Assembly: GCA_017694135.1 (NCBI GenBank)
Contig: JADING010000063.1
Span: forward strand, 1-12,466
DNA from: Candidatus Scatoplasma merdavium
Lineage (GTDB): Bacteria > Bacillota_I > Bacilli_A > RFN20 > CAG-288
DNA length: 12,466 nucleotides
Reading direction: 5' to 3'
A model generated the notes under the pieces. That model made no database searches. It was given only the letters and a program-made list of their open reading frames with translations, and had not been told where the DNA came from. Position 1 is the stretch's first letter. The number at the start of each line of letters is the position of its first letter. Positions 1 to 7,170 of this stretch are shown one piece after another. The position numbers and the translations under genes were made by a program.

Positions 1-1
1 A

Positions 2-52
2 GTTACATATGAGTTAAATGAGATAGAACTTATTAGGCATAATAATTCATAA
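2..52 (+). other. Possible 3' end of a gene entering from the left edge
   Basis: One plus-strand frame is open from the window edge to a TAA at 50-52 and would end in about 16 residues (…NEIELIRHNNS). The stretch is too short to assign to a family, and an open run this short can occur by chance in AT-rich DNA. It is listed only because a gene may end here. No terminator hairpin with a T-run follows it directly. Confidence 0.15.
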
Positions 53-379
53 TCTGATCACATTCAATTTACGATGTTGCTACAGTTGCAATGGTGTGCA
101 ATGTATCAAAATTGCGATTGGATGGCAGTAAACTTGATATCCCCTAAAAAATTTGTCCTAATAATTGGTGAAATTTTAAATTGGGATTTTTTATAAATTT
201 TTTACGCTTGTAATTATTTAGATTTGAATAATTTGAATAAACAATATTTCATTTAAATATTTTGTTGAAGAACCTAAGTCGAACGCTATTTAAGTTAATG
301 TTTTATTCACTCTTAGATATTTTTTTACGCCTTATTTTTTATCTCTTTACTGTGATTTGCTTTTCTTTACATAAAAAAA
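53..379. other. AT-rich intergenic stretch without a recognisable gene
   Basis: All six frames are broken by stops and no SD-plus-start combination with a plausible product was found. The only local structure seen is a perfect tandem pair of a 9-bp unit at 222-239 (atttgaata twice), followed by an imperfect AT-only dyad around 241-266. It may hold the decayed remains of a gene, but nothing supports a name. Confidence 0.4.
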
Positions 380-455
380 TCCTCCTAAAGTAGACTTTGT
401 TTTTTGCCATATCCCCAGGGGATATTCATTATTATCTTTGTCTACTTTAGAAGGA
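373..455 (-). terminator. Two-tier hairpin terminator of gpmA
   Basis: On the minus strand, 25 nt after the gpmA stop, a 16-bp stem with one mismatch forms between 440-455 and 380-395. It is followed at once by a run of seven T (373-379), the signature of an intrinsic terminator. The 44-nt loop contains a second, perfect hairpin at 409-425 (atatcccc-a-ggggatat). The result is an unusually long, nested structure. An alternative reading is a small inverted-repeat element that now serves as a terminator. Confidence 0.75.
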
Positions 456-479
456 GCATATCACGGCTCAGTTTTTTGA

Positions 480-1229
480 TTACTTTTTAATTTTGTCTTG
501 ATTTTTGACCGCGTTGACTTTGGCGGCGATTTCTTCTTGGTTACCTAAGTAATAGTGTTTGATAGGTTTTAAATCTTCATCAAGTTCGTATACGAGAGGT
601 ACGCCAGTAGGGATATTTAATCCGGCGATATCAGTATCGGAGATATTGTCTAAATACTTTACTAAGGCGCGGAGAGAATTACCGTGAGCAACGATTAAGA
701 TTTTTTCACCAGCTTTGATGCGAGGAGCGATTTCAGCGTTGAAATACGGAACGACACGCGCGATAGTGTCTTTTAAAGATTCACAGAGAGGAAGAGCAGA
801 CTTATCGATAGTAGAATACATCGCTTGGTTAGCGGGGTTTCTCTTGTCGTCAGCTTCTAAGGCCGGGGGAGCGACATCAAATGAACGTCTCCATAAGTGA
901 ACCTGTTCTTCACCGTATTTTTCCGCGGTTTCAGCTTTATTCAAACCTTGTAAAGCACCGTAGTGTCTTTCGTTTAAGCGGTAGTCTTTAATAACCGGAA
1001 GATAGTCTTGATCGATTCCGTCAAGAACGTGCCACAAAGTGTGAATGGCTCTTTTTAAGACAGAAGTGTAAGCGACATCGAAATGGTAGCCGTCTTTAGC
1101 TAAAAGTTCACCGGCAGTAGTAGCTTCTTGATGTCCTTTTTCAGTGAGGTCAACATCAGTCCAACCGGTAAAGAGATTGAGTTTGTTCCATTCGGATTCG
1201 CCATGTCTAATTAAAACTAGTTTGTGCAT
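480..1229 (-). CDS. gpmA: 2,3-bisphosphoglycerate-dependent phosphoglycerate mutase
   Basis: This cytoplasmic glycolytic enzyme interconverts 3- and 2-phosphoglycerate through a phosphohistidine. The 249-residue length is normal for the cofactor-dependent (dPGM) family. Visible family marks are the LIRHGESEWN block, with the phosphorylated His at residue 9 and the neighbouring Arg8; the NLFTGW segment (18-23); Arg60; the RLNERHYGAL block with the acid/base Glu87; WRRSFD (113-118); and the second catalytic His182 in AHGNS. All catalytic residues are present, so the protein should be active. The start is supported by AAAGGAG a few bases upstream. It lies 57 bp after the second CNNM gene, has a candidate promoter of its own, and ends at a strong terminator, so it is the last gene of the leftward cluster. 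Identification is firm. Confidence 0.97.
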   Translation of the reverse strand: MHKLVLIRHGESEWNKLNLFTGWTDVDLTEKGHQEATTAGELLAKDGYHFDVAYTSVLKRAIHTLWHVLDGIDQDYLPVIKDYRLNERHYGALQGLNKAETAEKYGEEQVHLWRRSFDVAPPALEADDKRNPANQAMYSTIDKSALPLCESLKDTIARVVPYFNAEIAPRIKAGEKILIVAHGNSLRALVKYLDNISDTDIAGLNIPTGVPLVYELDEDLKPIKHYYLGNQEEIAAKVNAVKNQDKIKK

Positions 1230-1255
1230 GTTTAATTCTCCTTTAAAACACTTTT

Positions 1256-1284
1256 ATTATAAAGCAGGTTGATTGAAGATTAAA
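1256..1284 (-). promoter_or_regulatory. Candidate promoter of gpmA
   Basis: A perfect TATAAT (minus strand, 1256-1261) lies 26 nt upstream of the gpmA start codon. A weak -35 (TTTAAT, 1279-1284) sits 17 bp further upstream. There is no extended -10 TG. It falls between the CNNM gene stop and the gpmA SD site, so gpmA may have its own transcript in addition to read-through. Confidence 0.45.
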
Positions 1285-1286
1285 TA

Positions 1287-2588
1287 TCAGTCTTCATCTT
1301 CTTGTGGGTTAATGGTCACTAAGATTTTTCTTATTGTTTGGTGCTGATCTAAGGCGATGATTTTCATTGTGAGGTTCTTGAAATTTATCACCTGGTTAAT
1401 CTTTGCGAAATTATCATCTAAAAGTTCAATGATGAATCCACCGATAGTGACGTATTCGGTGTCTAGTTCTTCGTAATCTATATCGAATTTTTCGCAGAAG
1501 TCTTCTAAGTTCATTCTTCCATCTACGATGTATTTACCATCGGAGCGTTCGACGATAGGTTCGTCTTTCTCATCGGTTTCATCCCAGATTTCTCCGACAA
1601 TTTCTTCGATGATGTCTTCGCTAGTGACGATACCTTCAGTTCCGCCGTATTCGTCTAAGACTACAGCTATGTGGCGGTGTTCAGTGCGGAAATACTGCAG
1701 GATATCATTAATTTCAGCGGTGCGAGGGAAGAATTTAATTGAGCGGAGAATGCTAGTGATATGTTCTTCTTTGCCTTCGATTTTTAAGCGGACTAGGTCC
1801 TTGCAGCGAATATAACCAATAATGTTATCTATAGTGTCTTTATAGACTGGTATTCTAGAGAAATTAAAGATGTTGTTATCTTCGATAATCTCCTCTATAT
1901 CTTCCGTGGCATCGATTGCGCATATTTTCTTTCTTGGAGTCATAACTTCATAAACTTCTGTGGTTGCGTAATCGATTGTGCCTTTGAGAAGTTCAGCTTT
2001 ATCTTCATCTAAGATGCCTGTGCTTTGGGCTTCTTCGACCATTTCGTGTAACTCTTCGTCAGATATTTGTAAGTCTTTGACGCTGGAAGTTATTGGCGAA
2101 GTGATAACTTTGCCGAATCCACCGACTAAGAAAGTGATAGGTAAGGTTGCGTAATAACATATATTTATTATGTTAGAGTAGGCTTTAACGAGAGTCTGAT
2201 TGAAGATTTTACCCACTGATTTAGCGATGATTTCTCCAAAGGTAATCTTTAAAACTAAAACGATCATAGAAGCTATTAAACCATAAGTTTCAGCAGTTGA
2301 AGAATCGGTGACATGGAAAACTTCGTTTGCGAGCAAGACACCTAATAAGGTAGCAAAGGAGTCAAGACCAGCGTTAACCGTATCGTTAAACAGCAATATT
2401 GTGGAAATTGTTTTATCGTAATTGTGAGACAATTTATAAGCTAGTTTTAAACGGTGAGAGTTAGGTGAAGTCTCTAAAGCGTGCACTAGATGTCTTTCAT
2501 TGACGCTTCCATACGCCATATCGGCGGAAGAAAAGAAAACCGAGATGAAAAGCAAGACGATTAAAACAATTATATATGCGATAATCAT
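1287..2588 (-). CDS. CNNM/CorC-family transporter with CBS pair and CorC_HlyC domain
   Basis: This membrane protein belongs to the family whose studied members (CorB/CorC/MpfA, eukaryotic CNNM) export Mg2+ or other divalent cations. The layout is complete: a CNNM (DUF21) membrane domain at about 1-180, a CBS pair at about 210-335 (MTPRKKI; then RIPVYKDTIDNIIGYI; later VVLDEYGGTEGIVTSEDIIEEIVGEI), and a C-terminal CorC_HlyC domain at about 345-427. The usual membrane motif GExxPK reads GEIIAK (118-123), with Ala in place of Pro. Its ATG shares a base with the stop of the upstream CNNM gene (TAATG), and it has an AGGAG site, so the two are translationally coupled and probably form a hetero-pair. 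The exact ion is not shown by the sequence. Older names such as 'hemolysin' are historical. Confidence 0.9.
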   Translation of the reverse strand: MIIAYIIVLIVLLFISVFFSSADMAYGSVNERHLVHALETSPNSHRLKLAYKLSHNYDKTISTILLFNDTVNAGLDSFATLLGVLLANEVFHVTDSSTAETYGLIASMIVLVLKITFGEIIAKSVGKIFNQTLVKAYSNIINICYYATLPITFLVGGFGKVITSPITSSVKDLQISDEELHEMVEEAQSTGILDEDKAELLKGTIDYATTEVYEVMTPRKKICAIDATEDIEEIIEDNNIFNFSRIPVYKDTIDNIIGYIRCKDLVRLKIEGKEEHITSILRSIKFFPRTAEINDILQYFRTEHRHIAVVLDEYGGTEGIVTSEDIIEEIVGEIWDETDEKDEPIVERSDGKYIVDGRMNLEDFCEKFDIDYEELDTEYVTIGGFIIELLDDNFAKINQVINFKNLTMKIIALDQHQTIRKILVTINPQEDED

Positions 2589-3742
2589 TACTTGGTTTTC
2601 TCCTGCAAAGCTAAACTAGCTTTTTTGATATCTGTTGAAGTGTAAAAATGCTTGTTAGCAGTTTCACCGACTAGTTCGTCTAAAATATCTTCCATCGTAA
2701 CCATGCCGATTAATTTTCCGTTGGGATTTTTGACTAAACCGATGTGAAGTTTTTCTTTGTTTAGAGTGTCAAAAATATCGTCAACTTTTGCGTTTTCATC
2801 AAAGAAAACCGGGGGAAGGAGAATTGAGCGGACATCAAAGTGAGGATCTTTAGAGTATTCTTTAAAGTAGGTGTTAATAGATAGAATGCCTATGATATTG
2901 TCTTTGCTGTCTTCATAAATGGGGAAGCGAGAGAAAGACGAGTTCATGATAAGTTCATTTAGCTTACTCACATAAAGGTCATCGATTGAAAATGAGACGA
3001 TTCTATCTTTTGGCGTTAAGACTTGTTTGACACTTATTTGATCAAAGATAAACGCGCGGTCTAACATTCTTATTTCATCAGGTTCAAAAAGCTGTTCTTC
3101 TTTGTTTGTAACTTCGTCTTCTGATACGGCTTCATCGGCCGTTTCAATGAAGTCTTCTTTAGTTAAAATTGAAGAATCGTTAATTTTAAACAATTTGTGA
3201 ACTAAATAAAGAATGCCTCTAAAAATAATTATGACAGGGAATAAGATAATGCCGACAATAAAATCCGGCCATGCTAAGATATAGCACATCTTGTTGGGAA
3301 TGGCTTTAGAAAGAATCTTAGGGCAGGTATCAGAAACAACATAGACTAAGAAAGCCATAACTACCGTTGATAAAATACCTTCGATAGAATCACCTAAACC
3401 GTAATAGTCGCAAATGTTATAAAACAAGATGGCAGAAATAAAAGACATCAAAGTTTGAACGATATTGTTACCAACTAAGACGCTTACTAATGTAGATTCA
3501 AATTTTTCTGTTAAATAAACAATAACCTTAGCAGTCTTGTGCCCTTGATTAGCTAAGACTTTAAAGTGGTATTTGTTACAGTTTGAAAAGGCGTTTTCAG
3601 AAGCGGAAAACAATCCGCTTACAAGCAAAAGAACACCAATGATAACCCAACAGAGCCAAAACGGAATACCGTAAACGCCAGGAATTTCTGTTGATGTGTA
3701 TATCAGAGGATCAATGGATGTGTTAGATAGCAGAGGTTCCAT
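2588..3742 (-). CDS. CNNM-family membrane protein with CBS pair, lacking the CorC_HlyC domain
   Basis: This is the first gene of the CNNM pair, 384 residues long. An unusual 25-residue N-terminal extension precedes TM1 (about 27-46). The CNNM domain runs to about 185 and includes the SASENAF motif (46-52). An acidic linker follows (about 195-218), then a CBS pair at about 232-365. The C-terminal CorC_HlyC domain present in its partner is absent. The family GExxPK motif reads SDTCPK (137-142), so the Glu is replaced. It is probably a divergent subunit of a two-gene divalent-cation efflux system. An in-frame TAG lies two codons before the ATG and no SD site is visible. With the predicted transcription start only a few bases away, translation appears leaderless. 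There is no later in-frame Met before the conserved domain. Confidence 0.88.
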   Translation of the reverse strand: MEPLLSNTSIDPLIYTSTEIPGVYGIPFWLCWVIIGVLLLVSGLFSASENAFSNCNKYHFKVLANQGHKTAKVIVYLTEKFESTLVSVLVGNNIVQTLMSFISAILFYNICDYYGLGDSIEGILSTVVMAFLVYVVSDTCPKILSKAIPNKMCYILAWPDFIVGIILFPVIIIFRGILYLVHKLFKINDSSILTKEDFIETADEAVSEDEVTNKEEQLFEPDEIRMLDRAFIFDQISVKQVLTPKDRIVSFSIDDLYVSKLNELIMNSSFSRFPIYEDSKDNIIGILSINTYFKEYSKDPHFDVRSILLPPVFFDENAKVDDIFDTLNKEKLHIGLVKNPNGKLIGMVTMEDILDELVGETANKHFYTSTDIKKASLALQEKTK

Positions 3743-3752
3743 ACAGGGCTAT

Positions 3753-3781
3753 ATCATACTGATTTCTAGAAATCTTGTCAA
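3753..3781 (-). promoter_or_regulatory. Near-consensus promoter of the CNNM pair, leaderless
   Basis: On the minus strand, TTGACA (3776-3781) and TATGAT (3753-3758) are separated by exactly 17 bp. This is a perfect -35 and a 5/6 -10. The predicted start near 3745-3748 lies about 3-5 nt before the ATG at 3740-3742. It is the best-matched promoter in the window. Confidence 0.85.
3761..3774. promoter_or_regulatory. Perfect 14-bp palindrome inside the promoter spacer (candidate operator)
   Basis: gatttctagaaatc is its own reverse complement and fills most of the spacer between the -35 and -10 of the CNNM promoter, a classic repressor position. Part of the motif, atttctag, occurs again at 3801-3808 across the cysE stop. 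The cognate regulator is not in the window. A metal- or stress-responsive repressor is only a guess from the gene function. Confidence 0.5.
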
Positions 3782-3804
3782 ATAGTCACATACCCAACTA
3801 ATTT

Positions 3805-4617
3805 CTAGTTCTCGCTTTTATCTACTATTTGAAGATCGTAAGCTTTGACGCGGACTATAGAGTTAGCAGGAATAGATTTAGTGATAAAAGCGTTAGATCC
3901 TATGACGGAATTTTCTCCAATGACAGTGTCACCACCGAAGATTGACGCTCCAGAATAAATAACAACATTGTCTTCGATAGTTGGGTGGCGTTTTTGACCG
4001 TGAAGCTTTCTGCCTTCTTTTAAAGAAAGAGCACCCAAAGTGACGCCTTGATAGAGCTTAACGTGTTTACCTATATGAGTAGTTTCGCCTATTACAATTC
4101 CTGTTCCGTGGTCAATAAAGAAATAATCATCGATACTCGCTCCTGGATGAATATCAATGCCGGTTCTAGAATGGGCGTATTCAGAAAGGACACGAGCGAC
4201 GAATTTATAGCCTAATTCCAAGAGTTTGTGAGTGATTCTATATATAGAAATAGCGGTAAATCCTGGATAAGTTAAAATAACTTCAAGAGGGCAATTGCAC
4301 GAAGGATCCCCTTCATAGATAGCTTCAATATCGGTTAATAAAGATTTTTTAATCGAAGATAAACTGGAAACAAAATCATCGAATGATCCTTTTGATGGAT
4401 CATCGCAAGTTTTATAAAAATTAGCGAATCTCTTTCTCGCCGAAGAAAGTAAAGCTTCGCAATCCTTTTCGTCAAAAGTTTCGTGATATGCAGTATAAAA
4501 CATAAGTTCGCGCAATTCTTTGTAGAATTCGGTTGCGCCTTCACGAGATATTTTTTTGATGTTTTCATCCATGTATGACGGATTTATTTGGTGCAATTCT
4601 TCGATAATTTTATTCAT
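3805..4617 (-). CDS. cysE: Serine O-acetyltransferase
   Basis: It transfers an acetyl group from acetyl-CoA to L-serine, giving O-acetylserine for the adjacent CysK. The chosen start (270 residues) has GGAGGG 7 nt upstream and overlaps cysK by 8 nt. A longer in-frame start at 4671 would run 62 nt into cysK without an SD site. The helical N-terminal region spans about 1-110, and the hexapeptide left-handed beta-helix about 150-255. Catalytic landmarks are the Asp155/His157 segment (TGIDIHPGA) and Asp169/His170 (IDHGTG), followed by VIGET, LYQGVTLGAL and RHPTI. The C-terminus ends in Asn. The terminal Ile that docks E. coli CysE into CysK is absent, so a classical cysteine synthase complex is not expected. 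The long N-terminus resembles the EpsC-type serine acetyltransferases. Confidence 0.95.
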   Translation of the reverse strand: MNKIIEELHQINPSYMDENIKKISREGATEFYKELRELMFYTAYHETFDEKDCEALLSSARKRFANFYKTCDDPSKGSFDDFVSSLSSIKKSLLTDIEAIYEGDPSCNCPLEVILTYPGFTAISIYRITHKLLELGYKFVARVLSEYAHSRTGIDIHPGASIDDYFFIDHGTGIVIGETTHIGKHVKLYQGVTLGALSLKEGRKLHGQKRHPTIEDNVVIYSGASIFGGDTVIGENSVIGSNAFITKSIPANSIVRVKAYDLQIVDKSEN

Positions 4618-5533
4618 ATAATCCCTCCACAGAAAGGTATCTTTCTCCGTTATCAGGGAAGATAACAACAACGTTGCCTTTCTCTTTGTATTCTTCTTTT
4701 AAGTCTATTGCGGCTTTCAATGCACAGCCAGAAGAAATCCCTGCTAAAATCCCTTCTTTTTTTGCTAATATCGAGGTGAATTTATAGCTGTCTTCATCGG
4801 AAATATCAACTATTTTATCTAGTATTGTGCAATCTAAACACTCAGGGATGAAATTAGCTCCGATTCCTTGAATTAGATGCGGTCCGGCTTTTCCTTTAGT
4901 TAATAAAGGAGAAGAGAGAGGTTCTGCTCCAATAAACTTGCAGTTGATATTTTCCTTTTTAAAAAGGTGAGCGATACCTGAAATTGTTCCGCCAGTTCCA
5001 AAACCAGCCACTAGATAATCGACTTTGTTATTTAAGTCATTAAGAATCTCTCGTCCTGTTGTTTCATAATGCGCTAACGGGTTATCTAAATTGGAGAACT
5101 GACTGGGCATAAATGAGTTGGGAATTTCTTTTAGTCTTTTTTCTGCTGCATCTTCTGCCCCTTTCATGCCAAGCGATTTGTCAGTGAGAATCACTTTAGC
5201 ACCATAGGCTTGCATCATTTTTACTCTCTCTTTAGATGCGGAAGAAGGCATGTAAATTTCGCATTGCATATCTAAATAGGCACAAATCATCGCTAAACCT
5301 ATACCGGTATTGCCAGAAGTAGGTTCTACAATGACGGTGTTTTTGTCTATTTCATTTCTTTTAATGGCTTTTTCTATCATTGAATAAGCTGCGCGATCTT
5401 TTATAGAACCAGTCGGGTTAAACCTTTCGACCTTCCCATATAAATTGAATGGTAAATTGAACTCTTTTTCAATTTTAGATAGATGAACTAAGGGTGTTTT
5501 ACCTATTGTTTGAATTATATTTTCGTATATCAT
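4610..5533 (-). CDS. cysK: Cysteine synthase (O-acetylserine sulfhydrylase)
   Basis: This PLP enzyme makes L-cysteine from O-acetylserine and sulfide in the cytoplasm. The 307 residues match the family. The PLP lysine is Lys45 in TGSIKDR. The substrate loop PTSGNTG is at 71-77, the phosphate-binding GTGGT at 179-183, the IQGIGANFIP segment at 221-230, and Ser267 in ISSGC near the pyridine ring. All key residues are intact. GAGAGG precedes the ATG. It is first in a two-gene operon with cysE, and the 8-nt overlap suggests translational coupling. The leader is short, with no T-box-like or riboswitch-like structure seen. CBS-like or CysM paralogues are less likely because the motifs and the cysE neighbour fit CysK. 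Confidence 0.95.
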   Translation of the reverse strand: MIYENIIQTIGKTPLVHLSKIEKEFNLPFNLYGKVERFNPTGSIKDRAAYSMIEKAIKRNEIDKNTVIVEPTSGNTGIGLAMICAYLDMQCEIYMPSSASKERVKMMQAYGAKVILTDKSLGMKGAEDAAEKRLKEIPNSFMPSQFSNLDNPLAHYETTGREILNDLNNKVDYLVAGFGTGGTISGIAHLFKKENINCKFIGAEPLSSPLLTKGKAGPHLIQGIGANFIPECLDCTILDKIVDISDEDSYKFTSILAKKEGILAGISSGCALKAAIDLKEEYKEKGNVVVIFPDNGERYLSVEGLYE

Positions 5534-5551
5534 ATTTGCCTCTCATAAAAA

Positions 5552-5575
5552 TAATATCACAGCTGATTTATTTCA
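5552..5575 (-). promoter_or_regulatory. Candidate extended -10 promoter of cysK-cysE
   Basis: The minus strand shows TGATATTAT, a TGn extended -10 with TATTAT, about 20 nt upstream of the cysK start. A TTGAAA lies 14 bp upstream of it, which is short for a normal -35 spacing. The extended -10 may compensate. Confidence 0.35.
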
Positions 5576-5711
5576 ACTTATTTGCCGCACTAAAAAGAAA
5601 ACTAATTAAAAGATGTTCTAAGGTTAACAAATCTTCTTTAAGTTTAAGAGAGTGTGTTCCTTTGATTTTATGAATATCAAGCTGTGACATAATGAGCTGT
5701 AAGTGGCAAAA

Positions 5712-5770
5712 GTTGGTATAAAAAAATAACCTATAATGCTTTGGCACTATAGGTGATTTACTGAAATGTG
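5712..5770 (+). repeat. 59-bp direct repeat, copy 1 (distal to the tRNA)
   Basis: This stretch is identical, base for base as read, to 7465-7523, in the same orientation. It carries the tRNA-Lys terminator and the first bases downstream of the tRNA but no tRNA body. The two copies bracket the AlbA_2-type gene, as attachment sites would around an integrated cassette. Simple segmental duplication is the alternative. Confidence 0.93.
5720..5754 (-). terminator. Intrinsic terminator (duplicate), downstream of the AlbA_2-type gene
   Basis: On the minus strand an 11-bp stem including one G-U pair closes a CAAA loop (arms 5744-5754 and 5729-5739). After two to three bases a run of seven T follows (5720-5726). 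It lies about 90 nt past the AlbA_2-type gene and so ends that transcript. It is a copy of the tRNA-Lys terminator. Confidence 0.8.
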
Positions 5771-5841
5771 TTTGGTAAACGCCTTAAATGCCCTCAAAAT
5801 CAATAAACGAACGCGTTTAATGCATAAAAAGGATTATTCTT

Positions 5842-7170
5842 CTATTTATCAACAAGTTCCCAATGACCTAATCTATTAGTGCCAACTCTTATGAGTACTC
5901 CTGCATCTTTCAAATTTTTAATTGATTTTTTAATAGTAGAAATCTCTTTATTAAGTTTATTAGCTAATTCAGCTATCGTTATATCATTCTTTTCTTTGAT
6001 TAAAGATAAAATCGCTACTTGTGTATCAGATAGTCGATTGGTGGAATCATTGGTGGAATAAATAGTGGAATTACTGGTGGAATTATGATGGAAATTTAAG
6101 TCAGGCAAAATGATTCTAAAATAAGTGTTATTAACATCAAATGATGGCTTTAAATCACTATTCTCATAAGCCTCCTGAATTCTTTTCATTCCTTTTCCAA
6201 AATTTTCAATATAGTTAAACTTATCTAACACTCGCACTAGTCCAGGATTTCTAAAGGTTTGATATCCACGCAGTATTTGTTCTAATGTTCCGTCTAAAAT
6301 TCCGCCTGGACTAGTAATCTCTCCTCTATCATCGTAAAACTCAATTTTAATGTTCGATGGTTTTAAATAATTAGCATGACAAATTGCGTTTAATATTGCT
6401 TCTCTTAAACTTACACCTGGATATGATTTTGTCTCTATTCTTTGAGCTTGATATGGAACAATAACCGCTGAAGTCGTGTTAAGCAAATTAGCATATTCTA
6501 GAGCTTGATCGGCAATTTTTAAAATAGAGCCAGTAAAAATTTTCTTTGTTTTAAAATTCAAGTCTTTATCATATAAAGCAAATTTAATTTCAATAGGATT
6601 TTCATCACTGATTAATAAACCTAAATTTGTAAACTTGCCTTCTTTGTTTTTCAAACCTAAAGATAACAATTCTCTTTCGCTAAATTCAATTTTTTTAGCT
6701 TTAGCAAGTTCAATAATATAGGAAAAATGAAGGTTTTGATTTTCAGCTATTTCTTTTTCAAAAGATATATTCATGCTGTCCATTAGCATGAAAAGAATCT
6801 CCTCATCGGTCAGTTGCTGTTTGCTTCTACCAACTCTTATATATGTTCCACTTGGTTTAGGCCCAGTAGATGCAACATAGTAGGGCTTTTTGCTTCCTTC
6901 ATTAACATGAATGACTAAAACATTGTCCTTATCATATCCAAATGAAACTAATTGTTTTGCACTAGGTTTGATTCCTTCTGTTACTATTGATGATATCTTT
7001 TGATCATATTCATCTTTTAACTCTTGAGGAACACCTACTACATTTCCATCATCTTCTACACCTATATAAATAGTTCCGCCATGAGCATTCCAAAAAGCGA
7101 TGATTTCTTTATCTAAATCTTTTATCATCTCGCGTTTAAGTTCAACTTTATTGCTTTCTTCGTATTTCAC
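5842..7170 (-). CDS. AlbA_2 (Schlafen-like) DNA-binding protein with GHKL-type ATPase and winged helix (COG2865 type)
   Basis: A 442-residue accessory protein of the 'predicted transcriptional regulator / ATP-binding' group. An AlbA_2 domain at about 5-120 is shown by ESNKVELKRE, the FWNAHGGTIYIGVEDDG core and YIRVGRS. A GHKL/HATPase-like domain at about 250-355 has the N-box LREAILNAICHAN (255-267), ITSPGGIL (285-292), RNP (307-309) and a glycine lid FGKGMKR (324-330). A Ser/Thr/Asn-rich linker at 362-378 is built from four 12-bp DNA units. A winged helix follows at about 380-440. The start is GTG: a stop lies about nine codons upstream and no ATG fits. The SD site is weak. Functions of this family are poorly known; members occur in accessory islands. 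Its target cannot be read from sequence. Confidence 0.85.
   Translation of the reverse strand: MKYEESNKVELKREMIKDLDKEIIAFWNAHGGTIYIGVEDDGNVVGVPQELKDEYDQKISSIVTEGIKPSAKQLVSFGYDKDNVLVIHVNEGSKKPYYVASTGPKPSGTYIRVGRSKQQLTDEEILFMLMDSMNISFEKEIAENQNLHFSYIIELAKAKKIEFSERELLSLGLKNKEGKFTNLGLLISDENPIEIKFALYDKDLNFKTKKIFTGSILKIADQALEYANLLNTTSAVIVPYQAQRIETKSYPGVSLREAILNAICHANYLKPSNIKIEFYDDRGEITSPGGILDGTLEQILRGYQTFRNPGLVRVLDKFNYIENFGKGMKRIQEAYENSDLKPSFDVNNTYFRIILPDLNFHHNSTSNSTIYSTNDSTNRLSDTQVAILSLIKEKNDITIAELANKLNKEISTIKKSIKNLKDAGVLIRVGTNRLGHWELVDK
6036..6083 (+). repeat. Four tandem 12-bp units inside the AlbA_2-type gene
   Basis: Four consecutive 12-mers share the core gtggaat (minus-strand ATTCCAC): 6036-6047, 6048-6059, 6060-6071 and 6072-6083. 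They encode NSTS-NSTI-YSTN-DSTN in the linker between the ATPase and winged helix. Because 12 is a multiple of 3, copy-number change would keep the frame and only lengthen or shorten the linker. Confidence 0.9.

Noticed and set aside
53..379. Possible transposase remnant on either strand
   Set aside because: Short open stretches gave no family motif and no terminal repeats, so a name would be a guess.
715..900. Plus-strand open frames inside gpmA, the CNNM genes and glyA
   Set aside because: They are antisense to well-identified genes, lack SD sites and show no family motifs.
4618..4671. Longer cysE start adding 18 residues
   Set aside because: It lies deep inside cysK, has no SD site, and the downstream ATG at 4617 has an excellent GGAGGG at correct spacing.
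5568..5690. 40-codon minus-strand frame upstream of cysK
   Set aside because: There is no SD site, it overlaps the cysK promoter, it has no recognisable product, and its upstream extension runs through the terminator hairpin.
5534..5711. T-box or riboswitch leader for cysK
   Set aside because: No T-box core, specifier or anti-terminator was seen, and the predicted promoter leaves only a very short leader.
5772..5841. Short open frame between repeat copy 1 and the AlbA_2-type gene
   Set aside because: About 30 codons with no start or SD site. It reads into the terminator repeat, so it is more likely chance.
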